Positions 1 through 8,400 of a stretch of DNA of 64,000 nt are shown piece by piece. The notes under the pieces were generated by a model. That model ran no database searches. It saw nothing but the letters and a program-made list of their open reading frames with translations, and was not told the DNA's origin. A program made the position numbers and the translations under genes. Within the stretch, counting starts at the first letter, position 1. The number at the start of each line of letters is the position of its first letter. Origin of the DNA: Gammaproteobacteria bacterium (lineage in GTDB: Bacteria > Pseudomonadota > Gammaproteobacteria > DSM-16500); the NCBI GenBank assembly GCA_013816845.1, contig JACDDU010000001.1, positions 434,001-498,000 on the forward strand, read 5' to 3'.

Positions 1-2
1 AG

Positions 3-1499
3 CCTGACTTATTCAAAACAGAAAATCATTTCAATCGTCTCTTACACGATGAAAAGATACCGATTATTTTTTTAAAAGGCGAAGCTGGTACGGGCAAAAC
101 GCGCTCTTATAAAAAAATTAAAAAGCGGGTTCAATTCCCTTGTTTTGAAGGCGAAGACGGATTGGTAGCCTGGTTAAAACAAACACCAACTTGTCCTACC
201 GTATTATTTTTAGATGAAGCCAACATGGAAAAACCTGGCACCTGGAATTTCTTAAAAGGTCTCATGCGTAAAGATAAGGTTGTTTATTATCATGGAAAGA
301 AATATGAGCTTTCATCCTTTCATAAAGTTGTTATTACGGGCAATCCTGAATCTTATCCGGGACGTTTTTATCACTCTATCTTTCAGGATAGTGCTGAGAC
401 AATCTGGTTTAGCATGCCGGATGATTGTTTTATTAAAGATAATATTTTGAAGAAGAAGCTTACTGAATTTAATCTGAATAAAGAGCATTATATTGATGCC
501 TTACTTAATACTTATCATTTGATTGCCAAATTACATCCTACTTTTATCTTCTCGTTACGTGATTTAAAAAATTTGGTCATGCGTTTTTGTGTATTAATGC
601 AAACTCACTCTGATTCAATTGATCATTGGCAGGATTATATTTTTCGTGCCGCTTGTGCTGAATTTGCAGGTACAATCCAAGACACAAATGCTCGAAATCT
701 ATTTGTTTCAAAGCTTAGACCTCATGGTTCTCAACTATTTCTTCATTCTGATTCTCACTCGCCTCTAATCTTTATTGCCAGCCATACTGGATTACCATCA
801 GATGCAGCAATGTTGTTAGAAAGCTTAGAGCAAGATTTATTGTTACGCCAATTTGCTCTACAAAATGCTGCAGTACACAAACATTGTTATTATAAAAAAG
901 GTGTTTTACTGATCGGTCCACCTGGAGTGGGTAAATCTTTTCTTTTAAAAACTTTGTTAGAACATCATGGTTTTCATCCGGATGCGCCTTTGTCTTCACA
1001 AAAATATTATGAAATTTCTGTAGCAAAAGAAAAAGATATTGCTAAAACATTGACCCGTGCATTTCATGAGGGTGCTATTGTTATTTTGGATGAAATTAAT
1101 TTAGATAACACTTTAGAAAAATTACTTAATCAATTATTGACCGGTCGAGATTTAAAAGGTCAACGCGCCGATCACCCAGGGTTCATGATTATGGCTTCGC
1201 AAAATCCAAATTATTTCGCAGGTCGCCAATCGAATTCAAAATCATTATATAATCGTCTTTCTGTGCGTCATTTTGATTCTTTTTCTGTCACAGCCTTAAC
1301 GCAAATCGCCCGTAACCACCATATTCCTCATCCAGCGGCTTTTGCAAAAGCTTTCAAACAATGTGAACTCACTTATCCAGCCCGGGCTACGCTTCGGACA
1401 TATTATAATTTCGCTAATACTTTTTTTAATAATAAAAAACGAAAAGCAGATTTAACTTTACCATCCGTTCATCGAATGAGGGTTAACAGTAAAGCCTAA
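3..1499 (+). CDS. Double AAA+ ATPase, MoxR/dynein-related type (5' end outside window)
   Basis: The reading frame is open from base 3, so the true start lies before the window; at least 498 codons are visible. Two ATPase modules can be seen. The first has Walker A GEAGTGKT (codons near base 80-105) followed by the Walker B-like VLFLDEAN. The second has Walker A GPPGVGKS and Walker B IVILDEIN in the C-terminal half, followed by a sensor-1-like stretch (MIMASQNPN). The DExN form of Walker B and the ASQNPN motif are typical of the dynein-related AAA_5/MoxR clade, whose members remodel protein complexes. No partner gene such as a VWA-domain protein is visible downstream; dusA follows after 43 bp. 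The substrate is unknown. The ATPase fold is certain; the cellular role is not. Confidence 0.8.
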   Translation, partial: PDLFKTENHFNRLLHDEKIPIIFLKGEAGTGKTRSYKKIKKRVQFPCFEGEDGLVAWLKQTPTCPTVLFLDEANMEKPGTWNFLKGLMRKDKVVYYHGKKYELSSFHKVVITGNPESYPGRFYHSIFQDSAETIWFSMPDDCFIKDNILKKKLTEFNLNKEHYIDALLNTYHLIAKLHPTFIFSLRDLKNLVMRFCVLMQTHSDSIDHWQDYIFRAACAEFAGTIQDTNARNLFVSKLRPHGSQLFLHSDSHSPLIFIASHTGLPSDAAMLLESLEQDLLLRQFALQNAAVHKHCYYKKGVLLIGPPGVGKSFLLKTLLEHHGFHPDAPLSSQKYYEISVAKEKDIAKTLTRAFHEGAIVILDEINLDNTLEKLLNQLLTGRDLKGQRADHPGFMIMASQNPNYFAGRQSNSKSLYNRLSVRHFDSFSVTALTQIARNHHIPHPAAFAKAFKQCELTYPARATLRTYYNFANTFFNNKKRKADLTLPSVHRMRVNSKA

Positions 1500-1542
1500 A
1501 CGGTATAAAATTAGCTTTTGCCAAAAATAATAAACGCTGATT

Positions 1543-2493
1543 ATGCCTTTGTTCGCTGTTGCGCCCATGATGAATTATACGGATCGTCACGCGTGTTTTT
1601 TTATGCGCTTGATTTCAAAAGATATTTTACTATATACCGAAATGATTACGGCCGCGGCGCTCTACTATGGTCGTCGCAATGTCTTATTAGACTACGATAC
1701 TTCTCAAGCTCATCTCGCCTTACAAGTCGGAGGATCTGAACCCACTTTGCTTGCGCAAGCGGCTAAAATGGGCGAGGCTGCAGGGTTTGACGAAGTTAAT
1801 TTGAACGTAGGGTGTCCCAGTCCGCGCGTAGTGAGTGGACGATTTGGTGCTTGTTTGATGCTCGAACCTAATTTAGTCGCAGATTGTGTAAAAGCAATGC
1901 AAGATGGGGTGACCATTCCTATCACTGTTAAATGCAGAATTGGTGTTGATCATTATGACAGCTATTCGCTTTTGCAACGATTTATTGAAACCTTGGTTCG
2001 TGCAGGCTGTAGGACATTCATTATCCATGCGCGCAAGGCTTGGCTCTCAGGATTATCTCCGAAAGAGAACCGAGAAATTCCGCCACTGTGTTACACTACA
2101 GTTCGAAAAATTAAACAAGACTTTCCAAGTTGCACGATTATTTTAAACGGTGGACTTAAGTCCATAACGCAAATTGCAGCTGAAAATCATGGAATCGATG
2201 GCATGATGATTGGTCGAGCTGCTTTTACGAATCCTTATTTGCTAGCAGAGATTCAGTCAAAATATTTTGGTGGCATGGTGCATTCCAGGGCTGAGATTGT
2301 CTCCCAATATATCCCTTATGTAAGAAACCAACTTGCACAAGGTGTAAATTTTTCTTTATTAATTCGGCCGCTTTTAGGTCTTTTTCATGAGCAAAAAAAT
2401 GGTGCCAACTTTAGAAGATATTTAAGTGAAAATGTGCACCGTCCCTGTAGTAATGTTGAACTTTTTGAACAAGCTTTACGATTAGTATCCTAG
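1543..2493 (+). CDS. dusA: tRNA-dihydrouridine(20/20a) synthase DusA
   Basis: This FMN-dependent enzyme reduces uridine to dihydrouridine in the tRNA D-loop. The 316-residue product opens like DusA (FAVAPMMNYTDRH), carries the catalytic cysteine in NVGCPSPRV (Cys91), a conserved ITVKCRIG strand (Lys130) and an IIHARKAWLSGLSPKENR segment that is characteristic of DusA as opposed to DusB or DusC. A C-terminal helical domain follows the TIM barrel. Length is close to the E. coli protein (about 330). The ATG at 1543 places the conserved FAVAPM motif at residue 4, leaving no room for a later start. It stands alone between the AAA+ gene and a small membrane protein 10 bp downstream, with which it may be co-transcribed. 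Confidence 0.93.
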   Translation: MPLFAVAPMMNYTDRHACFFMRLISKDILLYTEMITAAALYYGRRNVLLDYDTSQAHLALQVGGSEPTLLAQAAKMGEAAGFDEVNLNVGCPSPRVVSGRFGACLMLEPNLVADCVKAMQDGVTIPITVKCRIGVDHYDSYSLLQRFIETLVRAGCRTFIIHARKAWLSGLSPKENREIPPLCYTTVRKIKQDFPSCTIILNGGLKSITQIAAENHGIDGMMIGRAAFTNPYLLAEIQSKYFGGMVHSRAEIVSQYIPYVRNQLAQGVNFSLLIRPLLGLFHEQKNGANFRRYLSENVHRPCSNVELFEQALRLVS

Positions 2494-2503
2494 AGGTTTA
2501 TGT

Positions 2504-2779
2504 ATGAATTATTTTCAATTAGCAGATGTTATCGGTATTATCGGTGTATTTATTATTTTGGCAGCTTATTATTTATTAAACATTGGCAAAATGAATGCAT
2601 TAAATATTTATTATCAACTTATGAATCTTGTTGGTTCCGTATTAATTTTATTTTCACTTTTTTATCAGTGGAATTTGCCAGCTGTTATTATTGAAGTTTC
2701 TTGGATTATCGTTAGCTTCATCGGAATTTTTCGTATTTTAAGATTGGCAGGTAAGTTGGAAGATGGGGATGTTAATTGA
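2504..2779 (+). CDS. Small inner-membrane protein, CBU_0592-like family
   Basis: This 91-residue protein consists almost wholly of three hydrophobic segments (about residues 7-27, 35-55 and 58-80) and a short charged C-terminus (GKLEDGDVN). The pattern of an N-terminal ADVIGIIGVFIILAAYYLL segment, a central ALNIYYQLMNLVGS and an IVSFIGIFRILR tail resembles from memory the family named after Coxiella burnetii CBU_0592, a membrane family of unknown function common in Proteobacteria. The start is preceded by AGAGG ten bases upstream and lies 10 bp after dusA, suggesting translation from the same transcript. No catalytic residues are evident. Confidence 0.75.
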   Translation: MNYFQLADVIGIIGVFIILAAYYLLNIGKMNALNIYYQLMNLVGSVLILFSLFYQWNLPAVIIEVSWIIVSFIGIFRILRLAGKLEDGDVN

Positions 2780-3237
2780 TCTAAATTGAAATTAATTAAA
2801 ATTGCGCTGCCCCATGATCCCAGTTACATGACACTAAATCGGTAATATGTTTATTTCCCAGCACACGCAATTTAAAAACCCGTGTTTAGACAATTTGCTT
2901 ATAAAGTTACCGTGGGTTTAACCACCTCTTTTTTCACTCATATAAACCTTGCATAGCGTTTCCACTTTGATAACGAAGAGCAAAGTTATGCAATAAAATC
3001 AAATGATCAAAAGCGTGGGTATTTGTCCCAAGACAATCTTCTTCTTTCAATGTGCGGACTCGTGCTTAAAACTACTGCTCATCAGTTAATGCTGATAGCA
3101 ATGAACTGAAGTTTTACGTCTTAACTTTAAGACAGTAAGAGATTGATTATAAATTAAACACTGTATTGTATAAAACTTTACAAATAAAAGGCATTCTTTT
3201 ACTATTAACCTCCATAAAATATTTAAATGATTAAATT
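2780..3237. other. 458-bp AT-rich intergenic region
   Basis: No intact gene is seen. The region holds the probable minus-strand gene remnant at 2934-3069, a small inverted repeat ATCAG/CTGAT at 3081-3096, and a second inverted repeat at 3118-3133 (arms GTCTTA and TAAGAC, 4-base loop) that could be an operator or weak hairpin for the membrane protein gene starting at 3238. The last 100 bases are very AT-rich and suit a promoter, but I could not choose one with confidence. Confidence 0.5.
2934..3069 (-). pseudogene. Probable remnant of a degraded protein gene
   Basis: On the minus strand, bases 3069-3010 read SPHIERRRLSWDKYPRF and then hit TGA. Skipping one base at 3009 restores an open frame that reads DHLILLHNFALRYQSGNAM and ends at a stop codon at 2936-2934. 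The two pieces together look like the natural C-terminus of a basic protein interrupted by a one-base frameshift. There is a stop codon just upstream of the first piece, so only about 45 codons survive. I do not recognise the parent family; a transposase or an orphan cytosolic protein are both possible. The call rests only on the protein-like quality of the two frames. Confidence 0.35.
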
Positions 3238-3915
3238 ATGCGCATATGGCCAGTATTAAAAAAAACCGGTGAAAATTTATTGCGTGGCGTACTGGGTGGC
3301 GCAGGGATTGGTGGAACGCTTGGGCTGGTTTCATGGCCGGCATCCGCCATATTTGGTTTTCTATTTCTATTTTTAGGGCTCATGCTCAAAACAGCGGGTG
3401 TGATGTCAGTTATCTATTTTTCTACTGCGGCATGTTTACTATGTCCACCTGTATCACTTGCAATTGTCGGTATAGGATTGGGATTATGCTGTGGTATGGC
3501 CAATACAATTGTAGATTGCTTTGAACCTAGAAAATATGGCCCAATTAAATATCTCCAAGATTTATTTAATCCTAAAATTGGGTTTGATGAATTAAAGTAT
3601 GTAAAAAAACCAAAGGTGTTAATGACATCGCCCGTAAATACTTCTACGCATGTCAAACAGTCGCCTTGTGAATCTAACGTCACTGTAACGACTGACTTCA
3701 ATAAGTTAAATCAAAAGTCTACATGGAGCAAAGTGGGAGATCGTTTATCTAAATTATGGAAGGGCGATAAGTCAGAAAAAACAATTGCTAAACATGATGA
3801 TGGTGCAACAAATAGCGTAAGTAACAGTAACGTTCTTCAAAGACAATTTGTAAATTATTCATCGCTACCCACGCCAGATGTTTTATTAGATTCTCAGAGA
3901 CAAATGCGACCGTAA
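3238..3915 (+). CDS. Orphan membrane protein with N-terminal hydrophobic hairpin
   Basis: The 225-residue product is not recognised. Residues about 15-92 are glycine-rich and hydrophobic (GGAGIGGTLGLVSWPAS, then two or three membrane segments rich in Cys), followed by a hydrophilic C-terminal half of about 130 residues rich in Lys, Ser, Thr and Asn with no obvious domain. This layout, with a glycine-rich double membrane hairpin plus a long polar tail, is common in intracellular bacteria for proteins inserted into host membranes, but here that is only an inference. The gene stands alone between long non-coding stretches. The ATG at 3238 lacks a clear Shine-Dalgarno sequence. Confidence 0.6.
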   Translation: MRIWPVLKKTGENLLRGVLGGAGIGGTLGLVSWPASAIFGFLFLFLGLMLKTAGVMSVIYFSTAACLLCPPVSLAIVGIGLGLCCGMANTIVDCFEPRKYGPIKYLQDLFNPKIGFDELKYVKKPKVLMTSPVNTSTHVKQSPCESNVTVTTDFNKLNQKSTWSKVGDRLSKLWKGDKSEKTIAKHDDGATNSVSNSNVLQRQFVNYSSLPTPDVLLDSQRQMRP

Positions 3916-4250
3916 GAACCTATATAACCTCAATAATTTTATCAATGAAAAGTAGCAGTAAATTGATAATAATTTTCTTGAGCATTCCCTTAGTTTGGAC
4001 TGCATGTATCTTTTACTTATTGATAGAACGAAAACTATACATGGTTTTATAATTTAATGATTGATGTGATTAAATTGACGGTTACATTGTTACACAATGC
4101 ACGCCTCAGACAAAGTTCGATAGCGTTACTTCTCATGAGGAGCAAAAAAAGGATTGGAAGGAAGTAGGGAAGGAAAATAATTCGCGCCATAACTAACATT
4201 AAGAAAGTAGGGCGGGAAAATACCTTCACGCCCCAATACCTTTATTTAAA
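3916..4250. other. 335-bp intergenic region with a possible tiny membrane ORF
   Basis: The main item is a 35-codon plus-strand frame at 3945-4052 that begins MKSSSKLIIIFLSIPLVW and would give one membrane helix with a basic C-terminus; it has no clear ribosome binding site, so I give it low weight. A weak hairpin with arms GGGCG and CGCCC at 4210-4233 lies just past the nrdB stop and could end that operon, although it lacks a T-run. Nothing else is supported. Confidence 0.35.
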
Positions 4251-5327
4251 TCATTCCTCGTCCCAGCTCAACGCCCCACCGGTTTGATACTCAATAACGC
4301 GAGTCTCAAAAAAGTTTTTTTCCTTTTTCAAATCCATAATTTCACTCATCCATGGGAATGGATTGGTGGCACCTGGATATTGGGGTAACAAGCCAATTTG
4401 AGCGGCGCGACGATTGGCAATGAATTCTAAATATTCTTTAAACATTTCAGCATTAAAGCCAAGAACACCACGTGGCATCGTATCCTGTGCGTATTGATAT
4501 TCTAAATCTACACCTTCTTTAATCATGGTGATGACTTCTTGTTTAAATGCTTCAGTCCACAAATGCGGATTTTCTATTTTAATTTGATTAATTAAATCAA
4601 TGCCGAAATTAAGATGCATAGATTCATCACGTAAAATATATTGGAATTGTTCTGCCGTCCCAGTCATTTTATTGCGACGACCCATAGAAAGAACTTGGGT
4701 AAAACCGACGTAAAAGAAAATACCTTCAAAAATGACATAAAATGCGATTAAATCACGTAATAAACGTTGGTCATTTTCGGGGGTACCGGTATTAAAATGA
4801 GGATCACCTAAACTTTGAGTATATTTCAGTGACCATTCTGCTTTACGTGCAACTGAAGGAACTTCGCGATACATATTAAATACTTCTGCTTCATCCATCC
4901 CTAAACTTTCAATAACATATTGATAAGCATGTGTATGCAAGGCTTCTTCGAAAGCTTGACGTAGTAAGTACTGTCGACATTCGGGATTCGTGATGTGGCG
5001 ATAAACAGCAAGTACTAAGTTGTTGGCAACGAGCGAATCGGCAGTCGAGAAAAAACCCAAGTTACGCAAAATAATCATGCGTTCATCTTCAGAAAGACCC
5101 AGTTCATCTTTCCATAAGGCTACATCCGCTGACATATTAATTTCATTGGGCATCCAGTGGTTTGCACATGCATCTAAATATTTTTGCCAAGCCCATTTAT
5201 ATTTAAACGGTACAAGTTGGTTAAGATCCGCACGACAATTAATAATTTTCTTATCATCAACCTGGAGACGTTTTGCACCCATTTCAAATTCGAGGCCCGT
5301 CGCCCCGTGCTGAACCGCAGTAGCCAT
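4251..5327 (-). CDS. nrdB: Class Ia ribonucleoside-diphosphate reductase, beta subunit
   Basis: NrdB holds the di-iron/tyrosyl radical that drives NrdA. The 358-residue protein contains the metal ligands and radical site in order: Asp97 ([10 protein letters not shown]), Glu128 and His131 ([10 protein letters not shown]), the [10 protein letters not shown] glutamate, and [10 protein letters not shown] with Glu and His. The residue matching the E. coli radical Tyr122 is Tyr135, so despite a general likeness to chlamydial NrdB this is not the Phe-substituted, tyrosine-free type. The tail GGALSWDEE is the usual NrdA-docking C-terminus. AGGAGA precedes the ATG by 7 bases. It is 92 bp downstream of nrdA, with a hairpin in the gap. 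Confidence 0.95.
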   Translation of the reverse strand: MATAVQHGATGLEFEMGAKRLQVDDKKIINCRADLNQLVPFKYKWAWQKYLDACANHWMPNEINMSADVALWKDELGLSEDERMIILRNLGFFSTADSLVANNLVLAVYRHITNPECRQYLLRQAFEEALHTHAYQYVIESLGMDEAEVFNMYREVPSVARKAEWSLKYTQSLGDPHFNTGTPENDQRLLRDLIAFYVIFEGIFFYVGFTQVLSMGRRNKMTGTAEQFQYILRDESMHLNFGIDLINQIKIENPHLWTEAFKQEVITMIKEGVDLEYQYAQDTMPRGVLGFNAEMFKEYLEFIANRRAAQIGLLPQYPGATNPFPWMSEIMDLKKEKNFFETRVIEYQTGGALSWDEE

Positions 5328-5381
5328 TCGTATTTCTCCTTTTAAATTTTTTAGATCTCAAGTATTTCAGAAATCAAACAA

Positions 5382-5411
5382 AAGGGTGGATGTCACATTG
5401 GAACCACCCTT
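5382..5411 (-). terminator. Terminator-like hairpin between nrdA and nrdB
   Basis: Read on the minus strand, AAGGGTGG, a 14-base loop and CCACCCTT are followed at once by TTTTGTTT. An 8-bp GC-rich stem with a T-run just after the nrdA stop codon has the form of an intrinsic terminator or partial attenuator. It would lower nrdB mRNA relative to nrdA, or protect the 3' end of a processed nrdA transcript. No separate nrdB promoter was identified in the remaining 55 bp. Confidence 0.5.
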
Positions 5412-5419
5412 CAAAGTTT

Positions 5420-8400
5420 TTACTGACATGCTTCGCAAGTAGGATCGGTAATCAAACAAGCTTTTGCCCCATCATCTGTACCTGAATCAACTGCGTTCAA
5501 CGTACGATCATCGACGGTTGCTTTCTCCGCGTTGGTTGCGCCCATACTACGTAAGTAATAAGTTGTTTTTAATCCTCGTAACCAAGCGTGTTTATAAAGC
5601 TGATCAAGTTTCTTGCCAGAAGGTTGAGCCATGTATAAGTTGAGTGATTGAGATTGATCAATCCATTTTTGACGTCTTGCACCCGCTTCAACTAGCCAAA
5701 TGGGATCAACTTCAAAGGCAGTTGCATAAATCTTTTTAATGGAGTCAGGAACACGGCTAATTTTAGCAACGCTACCGTTGTAATATTTAAGATCGTTAAC
5801 CATGACTTCATCCCATAATCCTTCGCGCTTAAGTTCAGCCACGAGATAAGGATTAATCACCGTAAACTCACCTGACAAGTTGGATTTAACAAATAAGTTT
5901 TGATAGGTAGGTTCAATGGATTGTGAAACACCACAAATATTGGAGATGGTTGCTGTGGGTGCAATAGCTAATACATTTGAATTGCGCATTCCCACTTCTT
6001 TGACGCGCGTTCTTAATGTATCCCAATCTAGTGTACGTGAACGGTCCATCTCTAAATAACTACCGCGATGCTGGGCTAAAAGCTCGATGGAATCGATCGG
6101 TAAAATACCTTGATGCCACAATGAACCTTCATAAGAAGAATAAGTGCCACGTTCTTCCGCAAGATGAGTAGAAGCTTCAATCGCATAGTAACTAATCTGT
6201 TCCATTGAACGATCAGCAAAATCAATGGCTTCTTGTGAAGTATAGGGAAGATTCAAAAGATAAAGCACATCTTGGAATCCCATCATTCCCATGCCAACGG
6301 GACGATGTTTTAAGTTGGAATTTCTCGCTTGGGGAACAGAGTAGTAATTTATATCGATGACATTATCTAACATGCGTAACGCTGTATGAATCGTGCGGCG
6401 TAATTTAGTTTGTTCAATTTGGCCGTCTTTCATATGAGCTACTAAGTTAATACTTCCCAAATTGCAAACCGCTATTTCTTCGCGATTAGTGTTGAGTGTA
6501 ATTTCAGTGCAAAGATTTGAACTATGCACGACGCCAATATGTTGTTGAGGTGAGCGCAAGTTGCAAGGATCTTTAAAAGTAATCCAAGGATGGCCCGTTT
6601 CAAATAACATAGTTAACATTTTACGCCATAAAGCGGTGGCAGGCATTTTTTTCCAATTCTTAATTTCACCTTTTTTCGCTTTTTCTTCATAAGCAGCGTA
6701 GGCTTCTTCAAATGCTTTGCCATACAAGTCATGCAAGTCAGGTACTTCATCGGGAGAAAATAAAGTCCAGTCTTGATTTTCGAGCATCCGTTTCATGAAT
6801 AAGTCAGGGATCCAGTTAGCAGTGTTCATATCATGCGTACGGCGTCTTTCATCCCCAGTATTTTTCCGTAATTCTAAAAACTCTTCGATATCTTTATGCC
6901 AAACTTCCAGATAAGCGCACACCGCCCCTTTACGTTTGCCGCCATTATGCGCAAGACCAGCTACTGTCATATAAGATTCATCACCTTCGACTTTAAGATC
7001 ACAGACAAAAGTGGTCGCCTCAATTGCTTCAACGCTCTTTATACGGGTATAAATGTGATTGCCATGCGCTATCCAATTTCGTTTGGTTAACGGTTTGCAA
7101 TTCATACGCGTAGCGAGCTCAGCAATAGCAGGAATACGAATATCATAAGTAGTGCATTCCCCATCGAATGAGATAGTGGAATGATCAGAGCGTGTGCCAG
7201 TATGGGATTGTTGTCTAATCCGTTTATTGCCAGTGGTCGGGACACCTAAGCGCAATAATTGATATCGTAACCCTTCCGCAAGTTGCTGCGAGGTGCTGCA
7301 AAAACTAATCTCTGTATCACGCGAAACGTTTCCATCAGTTTCTAACAAGCCTTGTACCAGCGCTAATGTTTGTTCGCGGGGTAAATGCGCAAGCCGTGGT
7401 GCGATATGTTTGTTCCCTTTTGCGTCATATAAATCTTCATAAGCAAAGGGCAAGGTTGACATGCCACTACCTACATAGCGACCGTTGGTGGCATTACGTA
7501 CTGCACCTTTACCTGCCGCCCAGTGGATTTGCAAATACGTTTCACCCCGTTGGGTTTGCCAATAATGGATGCCCCGTGCTTGCAAATAATGATAGACAAA
7601 TTCTAAATGGCTATCTCTCGCTGGATTCCCCGATACGTCCCACTGCATTCCATCTTTAGATAAATGACCATCACCTAATAAAATGCCATAAAGATGGGCT
7701 TCATCTTCATTGATGCCAGCGACAGGAACGATTTCACTCGGAATGGTTTGAGCGACATAATCACCGGTTTTTAATTGAGAAGCTTCGACCCATTCGGTTT
7801 TAACTTTGCGTTTTTGTAACCACGCTAAGGTGCGCTCCGTGCTTTGTTCCAAGGGGACATTGCAGATTGCATAAAAAGGATGGCCTGATGTGACGCGAAT
7901 AGGGTCAATTGCATGTTTCACGTTTAAAGAAACCATTGGTCCATATTGATTGTAAACAAAAGTTTTAGTGACTGCTCGATAGGTGCCGCTTACCCCCAAA
8001 ACTAGATCGCCGACTTTTACATTCGAGATTGGTGCAATGCCTTTGGCAGTGTAAATGAGCGTATCAGGTGAAAAACATTGATTAACGGCAACAGCGGTTG
8101 CGTTCGCCACATTCAGGAAGGGAACAACACCCAGAGATTTGCCATTCGTGCCTTTAATGTGTGAGCCAAGTGCACGTACATTCGTCCAGTCATTGCCAAG
8201 TCCGCCTGCATATTTAGACAATAAAGCATTGTCTTTAATTGCACCATAAATACCATCTAAGTCATCAGGTACAGTGGTTAAATAGCAACTTGAAAGTTGA
8301 GGACGTAATGTTCCGGAATTAAAAAGTGTGGGCGTTGAACTTATAAAATCAAAAGAGGAGAGCAAGTTGTAAAATTCAATAGCGCGCTGTTCCCGATCGT

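Noticed and set aside
4251-5327. Idea that NrdB is a tyrosine-free chlamydial-type subunit
   Set aside because: Alignment by eye puts Tyr135 at the radical position with Glu128 and His131 in the right register.
6896-7659. Plus-strand open frames opposite the nrdA intein
   Set aside because: They are antisense shadows of a clearly coding minus-strand gene, with no start signals or recognisable protein sequence.
8041-8090. Class 3 intein explanation for the +1 Gly
   Set aside because: Class 3 inteins lack Cys1 and have Cys at the block F position after VY; here Cys1 is present and Asp occupies that position, with the extra Cys one residue earlier.
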